Source of the DNA: Desulfobacterales bacterium
GTDB lineage: Bacteria > Desulfobacterota > Desulfobulbia > Desulfobulbales > JAGXFP01
DNA: 64,000 bases
Direction of reading: 5' to 3'
NCBI GenBank assembly: GCA_024637225.1
Contig: JAGXFP010000047.1
Span: forward strand, 46,650-110,649
Position 1 is the first letter of the stretch, and each line of letters opens with the position of its first letter. The notes beneath the pieces are model-generated. The model was given only the letters and a program-made list of their open reading frames with translations, had not been told where the DNA came from and did not search any database. Positions 33,914 through 42,902 of this stretch are shown here, in pieces. The translations under genes and the position numbers were made by a program.

Positions 33914-34532
33914 CGGTCCCGTCCCCGTCGCTTTGCAAAAGTTTTTCGTAAACGATCTCCAGACTGGTGGCGTACTGCTCGATCCGGTGGGCTGCCTTTT
34001 CGATCCGGGAGTTAAAATAATTGAAGGGGAATACCGAGATGATCGCGATACCCAGCCCCGCCGCCGTGGTGATCAGGGCCTGGGCGATCCCGCCGGTAAC
34101 CGCCCGGGGATCCTCGATCCCGGCGGTACCTAGAACCTCGAAGGAGGCGATAATCCCGATCACCGTCCCGAAGATGCCCAACAGCGGGGCCACGGTGATC
34201 ATCGTGTCGAGCACCCCCATGAAACGGGCCATCCCCCGCAACTGCTCGGTGGCGGCGGCCTCCATCGCCTTGCTCATCGAGAAATCCCGATGGACGATGC
34301 CGGTGACCAGAATCCTGATCACATAGTCGCCGCTGCCCCGGACCTTCTCCCGGACCTCGTCCCACTTGCCCTCGCGGCAGAGTTCCAGGACCTCGTCGAG
34401 CAGATCCCGCTGCCGCTTGAGATCGATCCCGGCCCAGAAGACAAAGCGCTCGGCCACCACGAATAGGACCAGCACCGAACAGAGCAGGAGCGGATACATC
34501 ACCGGCCCGCCGCTTTGAAAAATATCGATCAT
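33903..34532 (-). CDS. exbB: ExbB/TolQ proton channel protein
   Basis: This 209-aa MotA/TolQ/ExbB family protein has three membrane segments: PVMYPLLLCSVLVLFVVAERF, then two in the C-terminal half around GVLDTMITVAPLLGIFGTVIGII and ITTAAGLGIAIISVFPFNYF. The family signature APLLGIFGTVIGII is complete. It powers the TonB-dependent B12 receptor with ExbD. A gap of 27 bp separates it from the Dph6-like gene upstream. Confidence 0.94.
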   Translation of the reverse strand: MIDIFQSGGPVMYPLLLCSVLVLFVVAERFVFWAGIDLKRQRDLLDEVLELCREGKWDEVREKVRGSGDYVIRILVTGIVHRDFSMSKAMEAAATEQLRGMARFMGVLDTMITVAPLLGIFGTVIGIIASFEVLGTAGIEDPRAVTGGIAQALITTAAGLGIAIISVFPFNYFNSRIEKAAHRIEQYATSLEIVYEKLLQSDGDGTGED

Positions 34533-34559
34533 CGCAATAACCCCGTCGCAGTTCCGCGT

Positions 34560-35222
34560 TTACAAAGAAACATCCAGAAAGCCATAACCTTCATTATGAC
34601 TTATCTTACCGTACTTGAAATTCAAGTCGTGCCCGAAAATCGGCCCGCCGGCAACCACGGTATGGTATTCACCCTCCTCCCCGCAAGCATCGACCCCGGC
34701 CGCTTCCAAGTCGTCGATGGTTTGCCAATCCAGCTCCCTGCCCAGAAAACTCCGATCGAGCTTTTTTTCGTCAACCACCACAATCACCGCCTTAAAGCCG
34801 GCCTCGATGAAATCGGCCAGCAGTTTACGCCGCGCCTCCTGCCATAACGGCAGATGGGCCATCATACCATGCTCACAGCAGACCCTCTCGACCCATTCCC
34901 GGTGGGGCACCAGGTCGATATCCCCAAAAACCCCGTCGACAAGACCGTCATTCTTAAGGTCAGCCAGATAACCGAGGAAGACCTTTTCATATTCGCCCCA
35001 GGAAGCGCTGCCGATTGATGAAGGTATCGCCAGCGCCCCGGCCTGGGCCGCGATCACCTCGGGCGGCAGGTTGTGTGACTTGCTCCGCTCGCCGTCATCG
35101 CCGAACATAGTCAGGAGACAGCGGGGATGGCCGCCCTTTTGGATCGCCTTATACAGGGCCAGGCAGGAATCCTTGCCGCCGCTCCATGAACAAAAAAAGT
35201 CCCTGCCGTTCAGGTCACTCAT
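34560..35222 (-). CDS. Dph6-like ATP-PPase (adenine nucleotide alpha hydrolase family)
   Basis: This 220-aa protein belongs to the MJ0570/Dph6 family of ATP pyrophosphatases. The PP-loop SWSGGKDSCLALY is at about residues 13-25, and the C-terminal signature CGEEGEYHTVVAGGPIF is complete. Eukaryotic Dph6 makes the amide of diphthamide; bacteria lack diphthamide, so the role here must differ. Its place between the B12 receptor and ExbB in a riboswitch-controlled operon suggests a step of cobamide uptake or remodelling using ATP. This is inference from context. Confidence 0.88.
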   Translation of the reverse strand: MSDLNGRDFFCSWSGGKDSCLALYKAIQKGGHPRCLLTMFGDDGERSKSHNLPPEVIAAQAGALAIPSSIGSASWGEYEKVFLGYLADLKNDGLVDGVFGDIDLVPHREWVERVCCEHGMMAHLPLWQEARRKLLADFIEAGFKAVIVVVDEKKLDRSFLGRELDWQTIDDLEAAGVDACGEEGEYHTVVAGGPIFGHDLNFKYGKISHNEGYGFLDVSL

Positions 35223-37187
35223 TTAATATTTCACCCGCACCCCTAAATAAGCTGATAATCCCGGGGTCGCGTAGCTCCAGGCTTCCTCGTAATATTCATC
35301 GAAGAGGTTGTCGACTTTGGCGTACAGTTCGAGATTCTCGGCGACATGATAACGGCCGGCGAGATTGACCAGGGCATAGCTGTCCAGGGTATCCACCGGG
35401 TTGCCGGAGCCGTCGGCGGCAAAGGGGTTGGCATCCCGTTCGTCGACCCAGATCAGATCGCAGTTGATTGAACCTTTTTTGCCGAAATAATAGGTCGCGT
35501 TTATCGAGGCCTTGTTCAAGGGCAGGCGAACCAGACGGGCGCCGTCGGGATCTTCGGTGTCGGTATAGGTGTAGGTCAAGCCCAGATCGAGGCTGTCGGT
35601 GGCCGCGAACTTCGCCGCGGTTTCTACTCCCCGGGTACGGGTAATCCCGTCCTGCTGGGCGTATTGGGAGAGAGCGAAGTCGTAGTCGATGCGGTCGTCG
35701 AAATTGAGGGCGAAATAGGTAAGCCCGATGCTTAACCGGCCGGCCAGCAACCGTTGCTCGATGCCCAGATCCCAGCCCTCGCTCTCTTCGGCGCCAAGGG
35801 TTTCGTTGCCAAAGAAAGAGAAGAGTTCAAAAAGGGACGGTGCCCGGAAACCGGTGCCGTAACCGGCCTTGAAAGTAGTGTCGGTGGTATCGAGATAATA
35901 GGCGGGGGCCAGACGGTAAGTGGCCTTGCCGCCGAAACGATCATGGTCGTCATAGCGGAGCCCGGCAACGATATCGAGGGCCTCGCCGATCATGATCTGA
36001 TCCTGACCCCAGACACTCAGGGTTTCGGCGGTTTTATTGATGATCGAGTTAGCATTGCTGTTCATCTCCTCCCGGATAACCCCCGCCCCGACCGTGACGA
36101 GGTTGCTTTTTATGATCCGGACACTGCCCTGCCAGGTGGCCTCGCGGTTTTCTCCGGTGTAATCGTAGCTGGGCAGGCCGTCGTTATCGAAGGAATCCCG
36201 ATCCTGCCGGGCCGACTGCAAGGCGAGGTCCGAGCTCAGTCGACCGTCCAGAAAAATGTTGTGAAAATTTATCCGGGCAAAGAGTTGCTCGCTTTCGGTC
36301 CGCCGCTCTTTCAGGCCGTCTGGTTCGGGGGCATTAGGAGTGGGAGCGGACCAGGAGGCAAAGCGGTCGCCGGTATATGAACCGTTATAGTCGTCCAGCT
36401 CCACGGTGGAATCGAGATGGCGAATCACGGTGTCTATCTTGAAGTCGGGAGTGACCGCGAAACCCAGCCTGGTCGACAGGGTGGTGTTTTCCCAGCCGTC
36501 GTCCTCGGAGGTGTTGCCGGCGTTGGGGATGCGGTCATTATCGTCATCGGCAATGGAAAACCCTCCGCTTTCGGCATGGGCGGCGGAAAGCGAATAATCG
36601 AATTTTCCGGCGCTGCCGGAGGAAGCGCCGAAAACCTTCCAGGTATCGTAGGAACCGCCTTCGGCGCCTCCGCTGACCGTCGGTTTCCCCTCTCCTTTAC
36701 GGGTGATGATGTTGACCACCCCGGCCGTGGCGTTGCTGCCGTAAAGGACACTCATCGGGCCGCGAACGATCTCGATCCGCTCCACATTGTCCATGGTCAG
36801 GGAACCGATATTGGCGCCGCGATTGGCCTGGGAAGGGTCGTTGTACATAATGCCGTCGACGAGGACCAGGGTGTTCTTGTTGTCGGCCCCGCGCAGATGG
36901 ATCGAGGTATTGGTCCCCCTGCCGCCGTTGGACCGGACATCGAGGCCGGGAACGGTCCGGAGCATCTCGACCACCGTGACCGGCTGCTTCTTTTCGATCT
37001 CCTCGGCGGTAATTACGGTCACCGCGCTGCCCCCCACCTTATCGAGATTGGTCGCCGTCCTGGTGGCGGTAACCACCACCTCCCCCATGGTGGCGACAGG
37101 CCGGGCATCGTCCTGGGATTCAGCGGCCCAAAGGGTTGCGGGCGCGAAAATCAATCCTACAATAAATATCGGTAAAAACTTCTTCAT
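35223..37187 (-). CDS. btuB: TonB-dependent outer-membrane receptor, BtuB-type
   Basis: This 654-aa outer-membrane receptor probably takes up cobalamin or cobamides. After a signal peptide (FLPIFIVGLIFAPATLWA) comes a TonB-box-like GEVVVTATR, the plug domain (VEMLRTVPGLDVRSNGGRG, HLRGADNKNTLVLVDGI, IEIVRGPMSVLYGSNATAGV) and a 22-strand-type barrel ending in LSAYLGVRVKY. The cobalamin riboswitch upstream supports B12 as substrate. The ATG at 37187 has a GGAG site. It is the first large gene of the operon. Confidence 0.95.
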   Translation of the reverse strand: MKKFLPIFIVGLIFAPATLWAAESQDDARPVATMGEVVVTATRTATNLDKVGGSAVTVITAEEIEKKQPVTVVEMLRTVPGLDVRSNGGRGTNTSIHLRGADNKNTLVLVDGIMYNDPSQANRGANIGSLTMDNVERIEIVRGPMSVLYGSNATAGVVNIITRKGEGKPTVSGGAEGGSYDTWKVFGASSGSAGKFDYSLSAAHAESGGFSIADDDNDRIPNAGNTSEDDGWENTTLSTRLGFAVTPDFKIDTVIRHLDSTVELDDYNGSYTGDRFASWSAPTPNAPEPDGLKERRTESEQLFARINFHNIFLDGRLSSDLALQSARQDRDSFDNDGLPSYDYTGENREATWQGSVRIIKSNLVTVGAGVIREEMNSNANSIINKTAETLSVWGQDQIMIGEALDIVAGLRYDDHDRFGGKATYRLAPAYYLDTTDTTFKAGYGTGFRAPSLFELFSFFGNETLGAEESEGWDLGIEQRLLAGRLSIGLTYFALNFDDRIDYDFALSQYAQQDGITRTRGVETAAKFAATDSLDLGLTYTYTDTEDPDGARLVRLPLNKASINATYYFGKKGSINCDLIWVDERDANPFAADGSGNPVDTLDSYALVNLAGRYHVAENLELYAKVDNLFDEYYEEAWSYATPGLSAYLGVRVKY

Positions 37188-37250
37188 CTATCCGTTCTCC
37201 AAATATGTTTCAATTTTATGATTTGCTTCCTGCTCTCCCCTGCTTCCTGC

Positions 37251-37352
37251 TCAGGCGTTGCGGCGCAAACACCACAGCGCGGCCTGGAAATCATCCCAGT
37301 CCGTGCGGGCCAGGATGGTTAGCTGCAAATGGCCTTTTTCCGTCAGTATCAC
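37251..37352 (-). CDS. Putative 33-aa ORF between riboswitch terminator and btuB
   Basis: A GTG at 37352 is preceded on the minus strand by AAAAAGGAGGACGAAG, an excellent ribosome site. It opens a frame of 33 codons ending at 37251: MILTEKGHLQLTILARTDWD, then DFQAALWCLRRNA. The peptide is soluble, with one Cys and two Trp. It lies after the riboswitch terminator and about 60 bp before the receptor gene, so it should be made only when B12 is low. I do not recognise it. It could be a regulatory leader peptide coupled to btuB or a small functional protein. Confidence 0.6.
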   Translation of the reverse strand: MILTEKGHLQLTILARTDWDDFQAALWCLRRNA

Positions 37353-37390
37353 CTTCGTCCTCCTTTTTCAGTTGCTTGGAGTCCGGGCAT

Positions 37391-37425
37391 AAAAAAACCC
37401 CGGACCGAAATTAATCGATCCGGGG
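37391..37425 (-). terminator. Attenuator terminator of the cobalamin riboswitch
   Basis: On the minus strand CCCCGGATCGATTAATTTCG pairs with itself to a stem CCCCGGA(T)CG / CGGTCCGGGG and runs into seven T residues. It stands between the aptamer (37485-37640) and the first ribosome site, so it is the expression platform: ligand binding should favour termination. Confidence 0.88.
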
Positions 37426-37484
37426 ATTCCCATTTTATCCGCGAGATCAGTCGATATACCCCTGTCCACGGGAATACATCACCA

Positions 37485-37640
37485 TTTTTCAAGGCAGGTC
37501 TTCTGACTCCCGGATCATCCCTCCACCAGCCTTCCCATCCTTAACGGACAGTGGCAAAATGGCTTCAGTCCCCGGTTACAGCGGCGGGCCCGCCCCGGAT
37601 TCACACCGGGTTCCCTTTTAAGCTCAATTGAGCGCCTGAA
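37485..37640 (-). promoter_or_regulatory. Cobalamin riboswitch
   Basis: On the minus strand the sequence holds the conserved parts of the cobalamin aptamer in order: GGGAACCCGGTGTGAATCCGG, GCGGGCCCGCCGCTGTAACC, GAAGCC, the B12 box GCCACTG (within TTTTGCCACTGTCCG), GGGAAGG and the closing GAGTCAGAAGACCTGCC. It controls the receptor, transporter and TonB genes downstream, most likely by transcription termination. The promoter should lie around 37650-37720. Confidence 0.96.
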
Positions 37641-37756
37641 AAAAGTAACTCTACACAATATTTAAAAACCGGTCAAGAGCGGCAAACCAGTAACAGCGAG
37701 GCTGACCATAATTAAGACGGTATCCCCGGAACCCACTTGCAAGCTAGACAAACCGT

Positions 37757-38107
37757 TCAATCCGGCTTCTGCCAGGGCCAGCTGCCGGTCAATTCCACAT
37801 CCAGGGTAAAGCTGAGGAAGGTACGTATAAGAACGATAATGGCCAATACACCCACCGTCTTGAAGGTCAGCTCTACCGCCACGGTATGGATGATGTCCGC
37901 CGCAATTAGAAACTCCAGGCCGAGCAGAATGCCCCGCCCGAGACGCTGACGAATCTGAAGAAATATCGTTTCGGCGTTTTCCTTCTTCCATAGCCGGACA
38001 GCCCCCAGGAAAAGGGCATGGAACGCGATCAAGAGGATAAGCAAGATGCCGAGTATCTCTATGATTGCCGCGCACAACTCCGCAATCGGTTTTACAAGCT
38101 CAATCAT
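37757..38107 (-). CDS. DUF1622 family membrane protein
   Basis: This 116-aa inner-membrane protein of the DUF1622 family has three hydrophobic helices: AIIEILGILLILLIAFHALFL, GILLGLEFLIAADIIHTVAV and VGVLAIIVLIRTFLSFTLDV. The stretch RQRLGRGILLGLEFLIAADII is characteristic. The function is unknown. The ATG at 38107 follows GAGGAGG and is clearly better than an upstream start. It lies upstream of the B12 riboswitch on the same strand, but its own transcript probably ends before it. Confidence 0.9.
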   Translation of the reverse strand: MIELVKPIAELCAAIIEILGILLILLIAFHALFLGAVRLWKKENAETIFLQIRQRLGRGILLGLEFLIAADIIHTVAVELTFKTVGVLAIIVLIRTFLSFTLDVELTGSWPWQKPD

Positions 38108-38662
38108 ATTGCCTCCTCTTAGATATGCCTGCCGAGGCAGGAGAATATTTTCACTTATCTCTTTTGCCATACCGTCGCGGTTTGAAAATCCCGATTCCTC
38201 TCAATCCATATTACTACAAAAATATGAAATTAATCGCGGCCTTAAAACCGAGTGAAAACGCGATTCGATTTGATGCCTCCAGTTCCGAGAATCAGAAATA
38301 TGATGGTTGCCATGTGATGCGCATAGCCGAAGCTACTAAACGTGCGATTTGAACCATAAATATCAGGCAGGAGGCTTAAGCAGGACTACCTATCCAACAT
38401 GAAGTCCAAATTAACAATACATGTGGTATCTCTCACTTTGTACCCTTCTGAGGGATGTTTATGAGAATGTCCTTAAATTCCTTTAAAGGGAATATCTATG
38501 ACCCGGCAATAAACATAACCGATAACGGAGTGTCTCGAAAGGATTTGTCAGGATTCTTGGATTATTGTTCCCGATCAGGGAATGGATATGGCTTATTAAC
38601 CATCCTTAAGACAGGCACAGGATGAGCAACGGACGAAAAAGCGCAAAATCTTCCGATTGTCA

Positions 38663-38743
38663 TTTCGAGCGAAGGCGAGAAATCTTCAAAGTCGTTGCGA
38701 ATTATTAAGATCTCTCCGGCTCCGCCGTTCGAGATGACAGAGA
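38663..38743. repeat. Palindromic repeat with TCATTTCGAGCG ends
   Basis: TGTCATTTCGAGCGAAGGCGAGAAATCT at the left is complementary in large part to AGATCTCTCCGGCTCCGCCGTTCGAGATGACA at the right. It is of the same general design as the TCATTGCGAGCG palindrome at 23.8 kb but of different sequence. Confidence 0.75.
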
Positions 38744-39323
38744 AATACCGGTATGGGTCTTTCGACCTTAAAGACAATCTTCTGGAATTTTAAAAAAGAC
38801 AGAAACTACAACCGTCAACTATCCCTTCTTCAAATTAGTCATGGATGATGTCAGACCTGCCAAGGTCTCAGACCCCCGGGAAGCAGGCACCACCTTGCCA
38901 ATAGCGGGGATATCTGTGTTGAATTCACCATACTTAGAGTGTCGTCTTTACCACCGCGACAATTTCGGGGATCAATCCCTTCTCCCTAGGGATTTCAGTC
39001 TATCTGCTCGCTGTCTTCCGCTTAAATCCTGCCGTTCCCGCCAGGACTCCAAGGACAGGACTTACTACCGGAGGCTGATTGATCTTCTTGGGCGGGGTTC
39101 TCTCCCCCTTGAGTATGCGATATTGCCTGGCCGCTGTCTTCCGGGAGTGGAATAATTTTCCTGCTCGCCAGGAAAATCGGAAATAATTGAGGAGCAAATT
39201 TATTTTTCTCGGGATCCCTAATGTTCGCCTTGGTCTCCGCCTGGACATGTAACTACTTGTAAAAACTGGATAAATACACTTAACCCTTTCCCTGGAAGTA
39301 AAAAAAGTGATGAAATGACGGAC

Positions 39324-39340
39324 TTGGTACTATTTTTGCT
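39324..39340 (+). promoter_or_regulatory. Sigma-54-like promoter of the outer-membrane protein gene
   Basis: TTGGTACTATTTTTGCT has GG and GC separated by exactly 10 bases, as required for -24/-12 elements recognised by RpoN. Transcription would start near 39351, leaving a 5' leader of about 70 bases before the ATG at 39422. Confidence 0.6.
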
Positions 39341-39421
39341 TGAATTTATAGTAAAGGCAATACCCGCACGGCAAAGATGAAAAATGAGACAAATCATTAA
39401 TTAAATGAAAAGGAGGCAGTT

Positions 39422-39949
39422 ATGTTAAGGAAGAAAATTTTACCGCTGGTTGCGCTATCGGTGCTTGTTCCGACGGCGGTGGCTTTTGCCCAGACCGATG
39501 TCTTTAAGCAGGGCACTCAGGAGTTTACCCTGGGCGGTTCCGGTTCGAGTAACGAGGATCTGGACGACACCGTTTTAAGCACTAACTTTAGCTACGGATT
39601 TTTCACAAATCCCTACATGGAATGGGGTGTCCGCCAGGATCTTAGCTTCTTCGATCTCGGCGGCGGCAGCGACTTCAACGGTTCAACCAGGCTGGTCTTC
39701 GACTATCACTTCGGCACCGGACAACTGATTCCGCTGCTGGGAGTGTCGTTGGGATACATTTATGGCGACAATGTCAGTGATCAGTTTCTTGCCGGCCCGG
39801 AAGGCGGGCTCAAATTTTTCGTCAACGACACCACCTTTATTTACGGTTTGGTGGAATACCAGTTCCTGTTTGAAAGTGCCGATGATATAGACGAAGTTTA
39901 CGACGACGGCCGTTTTGTTTACGGGCTCGGTCTCGGTTTCACTTTCTAG
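39422..39949 (+). CDS. Small outer-membrane beta-barrel protein
   Basis: This 175-aa protein has a signal peptide (ILPLVALSVLVPTAVAFAQ) and alternating amphipathic strands of an eight-stranded-type barrel, closing with YGLGLGFTF, where the last Phe is the usual barrel-assembly signal. Strands such as EFTLGGSGSSNEDLDDTV and YMEWGVRQDLSFFDLGGGSD are visible. There is a strong AGGAGG site 8 bp before the ATG. The substrate or role is unknown. Expression may depend on sigma-54. A perfect 12-bp hairpin lies 35 bp after the stop. Confidence 0.85.
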   Translation: MLRKKILPLVALSVLVPTAVAFAQTDVFKQGTQEFTLGGSGSSNEDLDDTVLSTNFSYGFFTNPYMEWGVRQDLSFFDLGGGSDFNGSTRLVFDYHFGTGQLIPLLGVSLGYIYGDNVSDQFLAGPEGGLKFFVNDTTFIYGLVEYQFLFESADDIDEVYDDGRFVYGLGLGFTF

Positions 39950-39983
39950 CTGGAGCGACTCCCGGCAGGAAAATGGACGGACG

Positions 39984-40013
39984 CGGATACCGGCATCATC
40001 GTGCCGGTATCCG
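39984..40013. terminator. Strong hairpin after the outer-membrane protein gene
   Basis: A perfect 12-bp stem CGGATACCGGCA / TGCCGGTATCCG with a six-base loop, without a T-run on either side. It may be a 3' stabiliser or a Rho-independent-like stop of poor strength. Confidence 0.6.
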
Positions 40014-40107
40014 GGTAGATGTGTTTAACCCTGGAGTCTAACTGATAAAATAATTCAACCAGTAATGGATGAAAAATTTGCATCGGTTCGCCAGTTCTCT
40101 TTTGTTT

Positions 40108-40145
40108 GATTGTCATCCGGATATGAATCCATCAGGATGACAATC
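40108..40145. terminator. Hairpin between convergent genes
   Basis: An 11-bp perfect stem GATTGTCATCC / GGATGACAATC lies between the outer-membrane protein gene (plus) and the rhodanese gene (minus, ending at 40188). No T-run follows on either side. It is probably a 3'-end structure for one or both transcripts. Confidence 0.55.
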
Positions 40146-40187
40146 GGTACAGACGTAAAAAGTCATCTATCCCAATCTTTAGCCTTT

Positions 40188-41882
40188 TCACCTAGGCGCT
40201 GAGACCACCTCCTGCCCCGCTTCCTTCCAATCGAAGAAAATAGCCTGGTTGATCTTCTTGTAGCCGAGCTTCATCAGCTTGCGATAGGCGTTATAGCTGC
40301 GGCCCCCGGAATTGCAGTAGACGATGATCCGTTTCTTCTTATCGAGGATGCCCGACTGTGAGGCAAAGGAGGCCACCGGGATATTGATCGCTCCGGGAAT
40401 ATGGCCTTCGCCGAACTCTTCCGGATCGCGGACATCGACGAGCTGAAAGCTATCGCCGCCGTTTTCAATCAGGGCGGCAAGATCTGCGGGGCTGATCCTG
40501 GTGGTTTCGATCCGCTTCTCGTAATTTGGTCCGGCATAGATCGGCATGCCTTTCTCTTCCCAGACCGGCATCCCTTCGGCATAGACCAGGACGTTTTTAT
40601 ATCCTGCGGCCAGCACCTTTAAAGCGGCCTTCCTGCTCTTGCCGCATTTTACCCCGTTGCAGTAAAAGACGACCGGCTTGGCTCGGTCCTTCGGCAGCAG
40701 ATGGGAGAACTCATCGAATTTCTTCTCCGGCAGGCTTTCGGCACCGCGGATGTGGACCTCCTGGTACTCCTCCGGGTTTCTCGCGTCGAAGAGGGCGATA
40801 TCCGTATCCCGGTCAAGCAGGTCCTTCAAGCCCGCGGTATCGATCAGGCCAAACCCCTCCGCGTTGAGCTGATAGGTGGTGAAGGAATATTTGAAGGATG
40901 CCGGATCGTAAAAGTCCAAAGGTTCGCCGCCCACCTCGGCATAGGGGTAGCCGAAGGTATTGAGGGGGGCTCCTTGCTGGGGGGGATTAAGGACCAGGTC
41001 CCGTCCCCGGGCCAGCTCGACCCGGTAGGCATCCCAGCCTCCCCAGAAATAGGCCCGGAGCTCGGCGGTTTTCGGATCGTCTAATTGGAGATTCCTTTTC
41101 AGCATCAGCTTGCGGACATCGGCGGGATCGACCGGCACCCAGCCGTAGCCGGGCAGATAGAACTCGGCCCAGCAATGCTGCCAGGTGGATATATCCTGAA
41201 CCGGATTTTTCCCCAGGCGGATGCCGAAGATCTCCCGGGCCGGAACCCCGGCGGCCCGGCAGAGGGCGACAAAGACGGAGTGGATATCGGTACACTTGCC
41301 GCCGGGCTTTTGCAGGAGGGCGCAGACATCACCCGGACCGCAGCCGATGGTGGCCGGATCGCGGTACATGTTGTCGCAGGTCCAGTCATAGATCGCCCTG
41401 GCCTTTTCCAGCACCGTGGTTTTCCCCGCGGTAATTTTGGCCGCAAGCTCGGCCACTGCCCCGTCCAGCGGTGCAAGACTGGTCCCGGCCAGCCACATGG
41501 CAAAATCAGCCCGGTTCCAGGGATCCTCTTGTTCCGGGAGTTCGCCCTTAACCACCTCAAGGCGCTCCGCCTTGAAGGTAAAGGTCAGCCGGCGGCTCTC
41601 GGCCCCGGCCGCCCATCTGGCATAGAGCATCGGGGTCCGGTATTTTTTATCCGTATAAACGGCCGATTCGGCAAAATCGCCGTTCACCCGAATTCCGCCG
41701 ATGTCCTGATACTCCGACGAAATCGGATAGGGAATCCACAACTCCACCTCCCGGTCCCGCGCCTGGCGGCTCAGATCGAAATCCATGTTGACGATCCCGG
41801 CGGCGCTGCCGGCCAGGCACTCAGCGCCGAACAACAGGCCCAGCCCGACGGCAAGCAGTAAGTGCAAGATTATTCGCTTCAT
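40188..41882 (-). CDS. Exported transglutaminase-like protein with two rhodanese domains
   Basis: This 564-aa protein carries a signal peptide (LHLLLAVGLGLLFGAECLAG). Residues of about 30-300 form an N-terminal beta domain followed by a transglutaminase-like (TGc) domain with a complete triad: Cys in GGKCTDIHSVF, His in QHCWAEFYLPG and Asp in WVPVDPADV. Two rhodanese domains follow. The first has CNGVKCGKSRKA in the active loop and the second CNSGGRSYNA. Rhodaneses move sulfane sulfur, and TGc folds in bacteria often act as peptidases or amide hydrolases, so the fusion suggests sulfur handling in the periplasm. The natural substrate is unknown. There is no operon partner. Confidence 0.88.
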   Translation of the reverse strand: MKRIILHLLLAVGLGLLFGAECLAGSAAGIVNMDFDLSRQARDREVELWIPYPISSEYQDIGGIRVNGDFAESAVYTDKKYRTPMLYARWAAGAESRRLTFTFKAERLEVVKGELPEQEDPWNRADFAMWLAGTSLAPLDGAVAELAAKITAGKTTVLEKARAIYDWTCDNMYRDPATIGCGPGDVCALLQKPGGKCTDIHSVFVALCRAAGVPAREIFGIRLGKNPVQDISTWQHCWAEFYLPGYGWVPVDPADVRKLMLKRNLQLDDPKTAELRAYFWGGWDAYRVELARGRDLVLNPPQQGAPLNTFGYPYAEVGGEPLDFYDPASFKYSFTTYQLNAEGFGLIDTAGLKDLLDRDTDIALFDARNPEEYQEVHIRGAESLPEKKFDEFSHLLPKDRAKPVVFYCNGVKCGKSRKAALKVLAAGYKNVLVYAEGMPVWEEKGMPIYAGPNYEKRIETTRISPADLAALIENGGDSFQLVDVRDPEEFGEGHIPGAINIPVASFASQSGILDKKKRIIVYCNSGGRSYNAYRKLMKLGYKKINQAIFFDWKEAGQEVVSAPR

Positions 41883-42892
<1,010 letters not shown>

Positions 42893-42902
42893 GGAGACCA
42901 TC

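Larger units (their letters stand above)
38108..39421. other. Gene-poor 1.3-kb stretch
   Basis: No convincing gene is visible. A 54-codon frame at 38461-38625 (MRMSLNSFKGNIYDPAINIT and onward) has a weak ribosome site and unknown product. A palindrome lies at 38663-38743. From 38900 to 39180 short words recur (CGCTGTCTTCCG at 39009 and 39132), with many CCGGGAG and GGCGGG words. This could be a decayed gene or repeat cluster. The right end carries the promoter of the outer-membrane protein gene. Confidence 0.5.
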
